From the NCBI GenBank assembly GCA_030606385.1, contig JAUWGN010000041.1, positions 1-7,643 on the forward strand: a DNA stretch of 7,643 bases, given 5' to 3'. Both the position numbers and the translations under genes were made by a program. The notes beneath the pieces are model-generated. The model was not told where the DNA came from. It worked only from the letters and a program-made list of their open reading frames with translations, and did no database searches. Of this stretch, positions 1 through 7,000 are shown one piece after another. Source of the stretch: Dehalococcoidia bacterium (GTDB lineage: Bacteria > Chloroflexota > Dehalococcoidia > GIF9 > AB-539-J10). The first letter of the stretch is position 1; each line of letters opens with the position of its first letter.

Positions 1-1
1 A

Positions 2-340
2 AATGGCAAACCGGTTACTTCTTTTAGCATGGCTACTAGTCGCCGTTACACCACCTCTAGCGGTGAGACCAAGGAAGAAACAGATTGGTTTAGAATTAGC
101 GTTTGGGGTAAGCAAGCGGAGGCTTGTAATCAATTCGTAACCAAAGGTAAGCAGGTTTATGTGGAAGGGAGGCTGCATGCTCGCAACTGGGAAGGGCAGG
201 ATGGACAGGTGCGCACCAGCCTTGAAGTGACTGCAAATCAAGTACTTTTCCTTGGTAAGCCAGGAGCTGTAGCTCCCCTTCCTGAAGGGGGCGTTCCTGA
301 GGAAGGTGAGATCCAGCCTGAGGATCTGCCTTTTGAGTAA
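2..340 (+). CDS. ssb: Single-stranded DNA-binding protein SSB, 5'-truncated by window edge
   Basis: The protein binds and protects single-stranded DNA in replication, recombination and repair, and recruits partner proteins through its C-terminal tip. The frame is open from base 2, and the first visible residues (NGKPVTSFSMATSRRY) match the segment about 25-30 residues into a typical SSB, so the start lies outside the window. The ATG at 29 is internal. 112 residues are visible: the OB-fold core with EETDWFRISVWGKQAE and GKQVYVEGRLHARNW, then a short Pro/Gly/Glu-rich tail. The tail is much shorter than the disordered linker of E. coli SSB. It ends in PEDLPFE, so an extra Glu follows the usual terminal Phe. 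rpsR follows after 17 bases, as in rpsF-ssb-rpsR operons; rpsF is presumably just upstream. The identification is very secure. Confidence 0.96.
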   Translation, partial: NGKPVTSFSMATSRRYTTSSGETKEETDWFRISVWGKQAEACNQFVTKGKQVYVEGRLHARNWEGQDGQVRTSLEVTANQVLFLGKPGAVAPLPEGGVPEEGEIQPEDLPFE

Positions 341-343
341 TTC

Positions 344-350
344 GAAGGAG
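344..350 (+). promoter_or_regulatory. Ribosome binding site of rpsR
   Basis: GAAGGAG lies seven bases before the TTG at 358. This spacing supports the TTG as the true start of S18, and the resulting N-terminus (MADFRATGR) fits the family. Confidence 0.8.
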
Positions 351-357
351 CAAAGAA

Positions 358-657
358 TTGGCTGATTTTAGAGCAACAGGGCGGACAAGAAGCTTCACCC
401 GTAAGCCTGCAATTTGTCCTTTCTGCACTGGAAAGGCAACCATAGACTATAAAGATATGGCTACCTTATCTCAGTATCTCACTAGCCAGGGAAGCATTGG
501 GTCACGGCACACAACTAGGGCTTGTGCTAAGCATCAGCGGGCTCTGGCACGAGCTATAAAGAGGGCTCGTTTTTTGGCTTTGTTGCCTTATGCCTCGGTT
601 CATATCTGGAAGACAGGCGGTGTAGGTTTGCCTGCAGCAAGACATCGCAGGAGTTAA
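358..657 (+). CDS. rpsR: 30S ribosomal protein S18, with C-terminal extension
   Basis: S18 is a small-subunit protein that sits on the ribosomal platform next to S6. The 99-residue product starts at TTG behind a good Shine-Dalgarno site. Its core shows the family signatures: CPFC (residues 20-23), IDYKD (29-33), CAKHQRALARAIKRARFLA (56-74) and LLPY (75-78). Cys20, Cys23, Cys56 and His59 could form a zinc site, as in other Cys-containing S18 proteins; that is an inference. Most S18 proteins are about 70-85 residues and end soon after LLPY. This one continues for roughly 20 residues (79-99) with a basic end, ARHRRS. The stop codon touches the rpmH start codon, and the tail DNA carries the rpmH ribosome binding site. 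The gene follows ssb as expected, but rplI, a common next gene, is replaced by rpmH. Confidence 0.96.
   Translation: MADFRATGRTRSFTRKPAICPFCTGKATIDYKDMATLSQYLTSQGSIGSRHTTRACAKHQRALARAIKRARFLALLPYASVHIWKTGGVGLPAARHRRS
648..653 (+). promoter_or_regulatory. Ribosome binding site of rpmH, inside the rpsR 3' end
   Basis: CAGGAG lies four bases before the rpmH ATG, slightly close, and wholly within the last codons of rpsR. Ribosomes ending S18 would stop on top of it, which suggests translational coupling (inference). Confidence 0.65.
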
Positions 658-798
658 ATGCCTAAACGAACTTATCAGCCAAAGAGGCTTTCCAGGAAGA
701 GAAAGCTCGGCTTTCGTGCCAGAGTGGCTACTCGAGGTGGCCGGAGAGTGCTTAAGCGAAGGCGGCTTAAAGGGCGGTGGAAGCTGACCCCGGTTTAA
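658..798 (+). CDS. rpmH: 50S ribosomal protein L34
   Basis: L34 is a tiny, very basic large-subunit protein that binds 23S rRNA. The 46-residue product begins MPKRTYQPKRLSRKRK and continues GFRARVATRGGRRVLKRRRLKGR, which is the canonical L34 pattern (KRTYQP, HGFRxRMxTxxGRxVLxxRRxKGR) with Leu in place of the usual His before GFRAR. A few residues (WKLTPV) close the chain. The ATG directly abuts the TAA of rpsR (655-657) and is in the same frame. rnpA begins five bases after the stop; rpmH-rnpA adjacency is one of the most conserved pairs in bacteria. The gene is short and easily missed, but the assignment is secure. Confidence 0.97.
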   Translation: MPKRTYQPKRLSRKRKLGFRARVATRGGRRVLKRRRLKGRWKLTPV

Positions 799-802
799 TT
801 GT

Positions 803-1165
803 ATGAGACAACCCTTGACTCTAACCAAGAAGGCAGATTACTTTTCGGTTTACCAAAGAGGCAAAGTATGGAGGGGAGATCTAATAGTGGTGAGAACTTT
901 GCCCACGGGCTTAGATTCGACCAGGTATGGTCTTTCGGTGAGTAAGAAGGTGGGCAATGCGGTAATACGCAATCGGTTGAAGCGCTTATTAAGGGAGATA
1001 ATGAGGCTACAAGTGATAAAGCCGGGATGGGATATAGTATTTATTGCCCAACCCGAAGCAGCGGGTGCTGATTATCATGAATTGAAAAATTCGGTAGCTA
1101 GATTACTGGGGCAGGCGCAGTTGCTGATGAACGATGACAAAACGGTTAATCCTCGATTTGATTGA
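803..1165 (+). CDS. rnpA: Ribonuclease P protein component
   Basis: This is the protein subunit of RNase P; with the rnpB RNA it removes the 5' leader of precursor tRNAs. The 120-residue length is typical. The N-terminal part (LTLTKKADYFSVYQRGK, residues 5-21) matches the family start, and the RNR signature lies in SKKVGNAVIRNRLKRLLRE (residues 47-65, with R56-N57-R58). A further conserved part is KPGWDIVFIAQPEA (73-86). No Shine-Dalgarno sequence is visible in the four-base gap after rpmH, so translation is probably coupled to rpmH. The last 32 bases overlap the start of yidD in another frame. The RNase P RNA gene is not in this window. Confidence 0.97.
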   Translation: MRQPLTLTKKADYFSVYQRGKVWRGDLIVVRTLPTGLDSTRYGLSVSKKVGNAVIRNRLKRLLREIMRLQVIKPGWDIVFIAQPEAAGADYHELKNSVARLLGQAQLLMNDDKTVNPRFD

Positions 1166-1346
1166 ACTATATCAAACGACGATATCGGAAGTTACTCCGC
1201 ATTCCTGCCGTTATCAACCCACTTGCTCGCACTATGCTCATGGAGCGATTGAAAGGTATGGATTTATTAAAGGTAGCTGGTTGGCAACTAAACGATTGGC
1301 TCGGTGCAATCCTTTCTCTAGAGGGGGATATGACCCTGTGCCTTGA
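1134..1346 (+). CDS. yidD: Membrane protein insertion efficiency factor YidD
   Basis: YidD is a small, membrane-associated protein thought to help YidC-dependent insertion of inner-membrane proteins. The 70-residue product has an amphipathic N-terminus (residues 3-14, LILDLIELYQ), then CRYQPTCSHYA (25-35), AIERYGFIKGSWLATKRLARCNPF (38-61) and GGYDPVP at the very end. These are the family's defining motifs, including the three conserved cysteines C25, C31 and C58. The ATG lies inside rnpA, giving a 32-base overlap in the +1 frame relative to rnpA. Such rnpA-yidD overlaps are common and imply coupled translation. The usual next gene is yidC; here a beta-propeller gene comes between. Confidence 0.96.
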   Translation: MTKRLILDLIELYQTTISEVTPHSCRYQPTCSHYAHGAIERYGFIKGSWLATKRLARCNPFSRGGYDPVP

Positions 1347-1369
1347 CCGCCATGCTGTGAGACATTGAA

Positions 1370-2557
1370 GTGAAAACTAATCTAACAAAATTTGTCGTCC
1401 TTTTTTGCCTTTTTAGCTTATTGGCATTTGGTTGTGCTGAAGCACCAACCGGGTTCTCGGGAATTACTTGTAGTGACGGGATTCTTTATTTAGGTTCGAT
1501 GGATGGCAAAATCATGGCGGTGAATGCCTCTGCTCGGAGTCAGCAACTTCACTTCCCGGCGGATGGGGAGTGGGAGTATGCTATTACTACTACTTCCCAG
1601 GGGGGATTGTCATGCGGTCCAGTATCCACCCCTGTTGCCATATATGGCACACCCGATGTAGGTGGAGATTTAGTGTTTATTGGTACCTATAATGGCAAAG
1701 TCTATGCGCTAAGCACGTTAGCCCGAAGTCAGAATCTGAATTTCCCACAGACCAGAGACAAGGAATGGTTCTATCCCAAGACAAACGAGGTGATAGGAAG
1801 CGTTGTAGGCAGTCCGGTGGTGAGTGACGACGCTATATATGTAACAAGTTCAGATGGGATGGTGTATTCCTTAGATAGAGATACTGGTGATAAAAATTGG
1901 AACTCGACTGTTCTTTGTGACAAGCTATGGTCCACTCCCTATATTGAGGGGGATAAGCTTTACATAAGTACCTTTGATGGGTATCTTCACGCCTTATCGG
2001 CTGACGATGGCATCATAACCTGGAGTTTTGCCGCAGAGTTAAAAATAGGATTTGTTTCCTCTCCAGTGGTGTCTAACGGAGTGATATTTATAGGTTCCTT
2101 CGACCGCAACCTCTATGCTGTGAAAGTAGAAAGCAATGAAACATTGTGGAAATTCGCTGGAGACAACTGTTTTTGGGCTACTCCTTTAGTTAGCAACAAT
2201 GTGGTTTATGCTAGCTGTCTTGATAACAATATTTATGCTATTGATGCTGGCAATGGCACACAATTGTGGTCTTTTGATGCGGGAAGTCCTATAGTCGTCT
2301 CACCACTTCTGGTGGATGACTCGCTAGTGGTAGTTACTGAATCAGGTAATGTGTATGTCATTAACCCAAAGACGGGCATCGGCGAGCGAATTAAGAATCC
2401 AGAAAATGATAATAAGCCGACCATTAATGCGCTTGTTCAAGCCACCCCCTGTGCTCAAGAAGGCATAGTTTACATTCGTGGGCAGGATAACTGGCTATAT
2501 GCGCTAGATATTAAACAGGGAGAGGTGATTTGGAAATTTCCTCTAACTACCGAATAA
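1370..2557 (+). CDS. Exported PQQ-type (BamB-like) eight-repeat beta-propeller protein, probable lipoprotein
   Basis: The 395-residue product has a signal peptide: K2 and K7, a hydrophobic stretch at 8-20, then AFGC with Cys22. The lipobox is imperfect (Ala at -3), and AEA at 23-25 could instead be a signal peptidase I site. The rest is eight outer-strand repeats of the form G-x-hydrophobic-x-[GS]-x-x-D/N-G-x-hydrophobic-Y-A-hydrophobic, centred near residues 37-51, 99-114, 154-168, 195-209, 236-250, 276-290, 317-331 and 365-379. Most are followed by a Gly-x-x-x-W-[SK]-F turn. Blades 1 and 2 differ from the rest and share ARSQxLxFP plus a downstream EW. Eight blades is the count of BamB, but no partner or catalytic residue is evident, so PQQ binding is unproven. 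GTG is the only plausible start: an in-frame stop at 1358-1360 blocks extension and the Shine-Dalgarno is weak. It lies between yidD (23-base gap) and yidC (13-base gap), so a role in extracytoplasmic protein assembly is inferred, not shown. Confidence 0.88.
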   Translation: MKTNLTKFVVLFCLFSLLAFGCAEAPTGFSGITCSDGILYLGSMDGKIMAVNASARSQQLHFPADGEWEYAITTTSQGGLSCGPVSTPVAIYGTPDVGGDLVFIGTYNGKVYALSTLARSQNLNFPQTRDKEWFYPKTNEVIGSVVGSPVVSDDAIYVTSSDGMVYSLDRDTGDKNWNSTVLCDKLWSTPYIEGDKLYISTFDGYLHALSADDGIITWSFAAELKIGFVSSPVVSNGVIFIGSFDRNLYAVKVESNETLWKFAGDNCFWATPLVSNNVVYASCLDNNIYAIDAGNGTQLWSFDAGSPIVVSPLLVDDSLVVVTESGNVYVINPKTGIGERIKNPENDNKPTINALVQATPCAQEGIVYIRGQDNWLYALDIKQGEVIWKFPLTTE

Positions 2558-2570
2558 AGGTTTTATAGTC

Positions 2571-3317
2571 ATGGTTGACCTGTGGAATTTAATTATCCTC
2601 AACCCGATGCTTAATGGGTTGGTTGCGCTGAGCAGCGTTTTAGATGGCAGTTTTGGACTGGCTATCATTGCGCTCACCATCATAGTTCGTTTGATACTCG
2701 TGCCCCTTACTTTGAAGCAACTCAAATCCACCAAGGTTTTGCAAGGCATGCAACCTAAAATCCAGGAATTACAGAAGAAACATGGTAAAAGTCAGCAAAA
2801 ACTTCAGCAGGAGATGATGAAGCTTTATAAAGAAGCTGGAGTCAATCCACTGGGTTGTTTGTGGCCAATGCTGGTTCAATTTCCAGCGTGGATTGCCCTC
2901 TATCAGTCTATCATGAGGGCTTTAGCTACTACTCCCGAAAGCCTGCTGAACTTATTCGAGCATCTTTACCCATGGGAGGTGGTGGCTCAGGCCCTTCCGC
3001 TAGATAGCCATTTCCTGTGGCTCAATTTAGGAGTGCCTGACAGCACCATGATTCTAGCCATTATAGTGGGCGGCTCAATGTGGGTACAACAGAAGATGGT
3101 AACTGCTCCCACGCTTGACCCGAGGCAGAGGTCGATGAATAGCATGATGCAGTTAATGATGCCATTTATGTTTGCTTTCTTTACCTTGATGTTTCCCAGC
3201 GGTTTGGCTCTTTTTTGGGCAGTTTCCAATGTGATTGGCATTGTAATTCAGTATTTAGTTACTGGGTGGGGGTACCTGGGCCGTGGTGCTTTGCCTAAGT
3301 TGCCAATAAGGCGGTAA
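2571..3317 (+). CDS. yidC: Membrane protein insertase YidC/Oxa1 family, short Gram-positive-like form
   Basis: This insertase places membrane proteins into the cytoplasmic membrane, alone or with SecYEG. The 248-residue product has no large periplasmic domain. TM1 spans about residues 27-48 (SFGLAIIALTIIVRLILVPL) and carries Arg40, matching the conserved groove arginine. A charged helical hairpin follows at 50-90 (LKQLKSTK to KLYKEAG), then NPLGCLWPMLVQFPAWIALY (92-111) and helices near 148-172, 192-209 and 211-230 with FPSGLALFWAVSNV (208-221). The C-terminus is short and basic (GRGALPKLPIRR). No lipobox is present, unlike the SpoIIIJ form. The ATG follows the propeller gene after 13 bases; AAAGG at 2556-2560 may serve as the ribosome binding site. 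yidD upstream and jag downstream are its classic neighbours. Confidence 0.96.
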   Translation: MVDLWNLIILNPMLNGLVALSSVLDGSFGLAIIALTIIVRLILVPLTLKQLKSTKVLQGMQPKIQELQKKHGKSQQKLQQEMMKLYKEAGVNPLGCLWPMLVQFPAWIALYQSIMRALATTPESLLNLFEHLYPWEVVAQALPLDSHFLWLNLGVPDSTMILAIIVGGSMWVQQKMVTAPTLDPRQRSMNSMMQLMMPFMFAFFTLMFPSGLALFWAVSNVIGIVIQYLVTGWGYLGRGALPKLPIRR

Positions 3318-3392
3318 ACTAAAGCAACATTATCAAAACAGTCTTAAGGCAATTCAATACTGTGGTGAATTACTCAAAGGGGAGGTTAAAAT
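3318..3392 (+). other. Intergenic spacer before jag with strong ribosome binding site
   Basis: These 75 bases are the longest non-coding gap in the window. The clear element is GGGGAGG at 3379-3385, seven bases from the jag ATG and the strongest Shine-Dalgarno site seen here. A weak inverted repeat, AATTCA (3351-3356) and TGAATT (3366-3371) with a nine-base loop, has no following U-tract, so it is not a convincing terminator. No good promoter hexamers are apparent. Confidence 0.6.
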
Positions 3393-4025
3393 ATGGAGGA
3401 GCTGGAGATAGTTGCAGGCACGGTTGAGGAAGCGCTGGAGGAAGCGGAAAGGCGACTTGAGCTAAAGCGAGACCAATTTGAAGTAGAGGTTGTTAATGAA
3501 GGGAAGTCAGGGATTCTGGGTATAGGAGCTGAAGAGGCTGTAATCAGGGTGAAGCCTTTACCTCCAGCGGAGGAGGATTTAGTTGAGATAGCCAAAGAGA
3601 TTCTGAATAAGTTGCTTGATTTATTAGAGGTAACAGCCGAGGTTGAAGTTCTGTCTGACCAAATACCGGTGACTTTCAATATCAAAGGCGATGATTTGGG
3701 TATTTTGATTGGACGTCATGGGCAAACCATAGCCTCCTTGGAGTACATTGTTAAACTTATAGTAGCTGGACGATTAGAGAATTGGCAGCCACTTTCTATC
3801 GATGTTGGTGGATACCGGGAACGGCGCCGTAGCGCACTTCAGGAATTAGCGTTGCACTTGGCGGAACAGGTTAAATTAAGACAGCGTGCTATAACTTTGG
3901 AGTCAATGCCTGCTAGTGAACGGCGCATCATCCACCTCGCCTTGGCTGAGCATCCTGAAGTGGTAACTCATAGTATAGGTGTTGGTGAGGATAGGAAAGT
4001 AGTTATTTCACCTAAACAGAGCTAA
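3393..4025 (+). CDS. jag: Jag/KhpB RNA-binding protein (Jag-N, KH and R3H domains)
   Basis: Jag (KhpB, SpoIIIJ-associated) binds RNA and in Gram-positive bacteria acts with KhpA in cell division and envelope control; its role here is inferred by homology. The 210-residue product has all three domains. Jag-N covers residues 1-53, with TVEEALEEAERRL and the KSGILGIGAEEAVI loop. The KH domain covers about 75-150, with the GRHG loop at 107-110 in DDLGILIGRHGQTIASLEYI. R3H covers about 150-208, with Arg177-x3-His181 in ASERRIIHLAL and a C-terminal EDRKVVISP. It follows yidC, its usual partner gene, after 75 bases and has its own strong ribosome binding site. The stop is followed three bases later by the ileS GTG in the same frame. 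mnmE, often next in this cluster, is absent. Confidence 0.96.
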   Translation: MEELEIVAGTVEEALEEAERRLELKRDQFEVEVVNEGKSGILGIGAEEAVIRVKPLPPAEEDLVEIAKEILNKLLDLLEVTAEVEVLSDQIPVTFNIKGDDLGILIGRHGQTIASLEYIVKLIVAGRLENWQPLSIDVGGYRERRRSALQELALHLAEQVKLRQRAITLESMPASERRIIHLALAEHPEVVTHSIGVGEDRKVVISPKQS

Positions 4026-4028
4026 GTT

Positions 4029-7000
4029 GTGTTCAAAAAGGTCAATAGTAAAATAGACTTCCCTCAACTGGAAAAAGATATTCTCCGTTATTGGAAGGAA
4101 CACAAGATCTTTGACAAAAGTGTTGAGGTGAGGGAAGGGTCGAGGAGGTACGTCTTTTATGAAGGTCCACCTACGGCTAATGGCAGCCCGGGGATCCATC
4201 ATGTGCTTTCTCGTCTATTTAAAGATGTTGTCTGCCGGTATAAGACGATGAAAGGTTATTACGTGCCACGCAAGGCTGGATGGGATACTCATGGTTTGCC
4301 TGTGGAGTTGGAGGTGGAGAATACCCTTGGATTTACCAGCAAGGCTCAAATTGAAGAATACGGGATAGCCCAGTTTAACCAGAAGTGTCGGGAAAGCGTT
4401 TCCAAGTATATCAAGGAATGGGAGGTAATGACTGAGCGTATTGGTTATTGGCTGGATATGGAGAATCCCTATGTGACACTGGATAATGGCTATATTGAAT
4501 CTTGTTGGTGGGCGATAAAGCAATTGTGGGACAAAGGGCTTGTTTATCAAGGATACAAGGTAACGCCGCATTGTCCCCGGTGTGGGACATCTCTTAGCTC
4601 TCACGAAGTGGCTCTGGGTTACGAGGAGGTTGATGACCCTTCGGTTTATGTAAAATTTAGGGTGGCGAAATCACTATACTCAGAACCAGGCTTTCTCTAT
4701 AAGTTGCGAGGTGGTTATGGTGACAAGGTAGCCGATTTTGCGAAATGGCTCCTTGACTTTGTTAAGGATAAGCCTGTCTACTTGCTGGCATGGACGACAA
4801 CACCCTGGACGCTACCTGGTAATACTGCTCTGGCGGTGGCTGCTGATGCCGAGTATGTGATTGTGGAAGTTGATAATGAATATATTATTATGGCTGACCC
4901 CTTACGTGCTTTGGTGGGGTTGGGTGATATGCCTGTAATGGAGAAGGTCAGCGGCAGCGATTTGGTAGATTTGAGGTATGAGCCATTATTTAATCCTAGT
5001 GAGTTCAACGTTCCTATCGCCAGAATGGACGTATTAAAAAAATCTGGAGAGCCTTCATCGGATATAATATGGAAGGAAGGTGGCATATTAAATTACCCTG
5101 TTATTGCTACCGATTTTGTGTCGCTGGACGAGGGCACCGGCATCGTCCATAGTGCACCGGCTTTTGGCGAGGTGGACTTCGAGGCGGGTGAGGATAATGG
5201 CCTCGATTTCGTGCGAGATTATGTTGATTTGCAGGGTATCATACAGGGCACCTATCCCTTCACTGGCAAGTTTGTGAAAGATGCCGACCCTCTTATCCTT
5301 GAAGACCTTAAATCTCGTGGGTTGCTCTATCGCAGTGACAGAATTGTTCATACCTACCCATTTTGCTGGCGGTGTGAATCTCCTCTTCTTTATTATGCTA
5401 AGGAAGCTTGGTACATCAAAACAACGGCAGTAAAAGATAGGCTTACTGGTGGTAACGATGAGATAAACTGGTATCCTGAGTATATCAAATATGGTCGTTT
5501 CGGTGATTGGCTGGAAAACAACGTCGATTGGGCTATCTCCAGGGAACGCTATTGGGGAACGCCGTTGAATATTTGGCGATGTGAATCCTGTGGTAATCTT
5601 GACTGCGTAGGTAGCGTTGAGGAACTAAAGACAAGGTCAAAACTGACAGCTGACAGCTATCAGTTGAAAGCTTTGAGTGATTTGCATCGTCCTTATGTAG
5701 ATGAGATCACTTTTGCTTGTCCTGGATGCAACGGTGTAATGCGGCGCGTTCCTGAGGTAATTGACTGTTGGTTTGATTCCGGAGCTATGCCTATAGCCCA
5801 ATGGCATTATCCTTTTGAAAATAGAGAAGAATTTGGGCAGAATTTCCCTGCTGATTTTATTTGTGAAGCCATTGACCAAACTCGTGGTTGGTTTTATAGC
5901 TTGCATGCTATATCCACGCTGTTGTTCGACCGCCCTTGTTTTAAGAATGTTGTCTGTTTAGGGCACATCGTGGATGCTCAGGGTGAAAAGATGAGCAAGT
6001 CTAAGAATAACGTCGTTGATCCCTGGATGGTGGTAGACAACTATGGTGCTGATGTGCTTCGGTGGCACTTACTTACCGCAGCGCCCGGAGAAAGTGTCCA
6101 TCGTTTTTCCATGCAGATGGTAGCTGAGACAATGCGGGGGGATTTGCTTACTTTGTGGAATATCTATTCCTTTTTTATTCTTTACGCTAATATTGACCAT
6201 TTTGTTCCTCAGGAGGGGGAAAAGAATCTGTCTTTTTCTCACCTGGATAACTGGATTATCTCGGAGCTCAATCGGCTTATTGCTGATGTGACCAAGGCGT
6301 CAGATAATTATGACTTTACTTCAGCGGCACGTAGAGTCGGGAATTTTGTGGACGAGCTTTCCAACTGGTATGTAAGGAGGGGCAGACGACGATTTTGGAA
6401 AAGTGAGGAAGATGCCGATAAGTTAGCTGCTTATAACACCCTATACCAGTGTTTGGTAACCTTATCGAAGCTGTTGGCTCCGTTTGTCCCCTTCATTGCT
6501 GAGGAAATTTACCGAAACCTGATTTGTTCTGCAGATCAGCAGGCTCCCGAAAGTGTGCATCTGACTGATTTCCCATTGGCAAATGAAGCTAAAATTGATG
6601 AAAAGTTGGACGGTGAGGTTAGATTAGCAATGAAGATAGCCAGTCTGGGCAGAGCGGCGCGAGCTAAAGCAGGCATCAAGGTACGGCAACCATTGGCTAA
6701 AGCAATTATTACATTAACGCAGGAAAGCGAAAGGGGTGTTTTGCAGAAGTCTGCCGCTGATGTCATGGATGAGATAAATGTTAAGGAACTGGAGTTTGTT
6801 AAGGACACGCTCTCAGAAGACATGCCTTACCATGCTGTGGCTAATGATGGAAAATATTGGGTAGCTATAGATGCAAGGTTATCTCCCCAGCTTGAAGATG
6901 AAGGAGCAAGCAGGGAAATCGTGCGTCATATCCAGACTATGCGTCGTGCTGCCGGATTTGATGTTGCCGACCATATCGTTACTTACTATCAAGGGGAAGA

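Noticed and set aside
29..31. ATG at 29 as the ssb start
   Set aside because: The codons before it (NGKPVTSFS) are conserved SSB sequence, so the gene begins upstream of the window.
96..443. 115-codon frame on the - strand over ssb/rpsR
   Set aside because: It lies opposite two well-identified genes, and the translation shows no family signature.
1162..1368. Open frame of 68 codons overlapping yidD
   Set aside because: It is a shadow of yidD in another frame. The yidD motifs (CRYQPTC, GGYDPVP) are all in the 1134 frame, and this product has no recognisable features.
3330..3358. Possible promoter before jag (TTATCA, 17 bases, TTCAAT)
   Set aside because: Each hexamer matches consensus at only four of six positions, which is expected by chance in such a stretch.
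3351..3371. Possible terminator hairpin after yidC
   Set aside because: The stem is only six A/T-rich pairs with a nine-base loop and no U-tract after it.
4215..4604. 129-codon frame on the - strand within ileS
   Set aside because: It is antisense to strongly conserved IleRS sequence and resembles no known protein.
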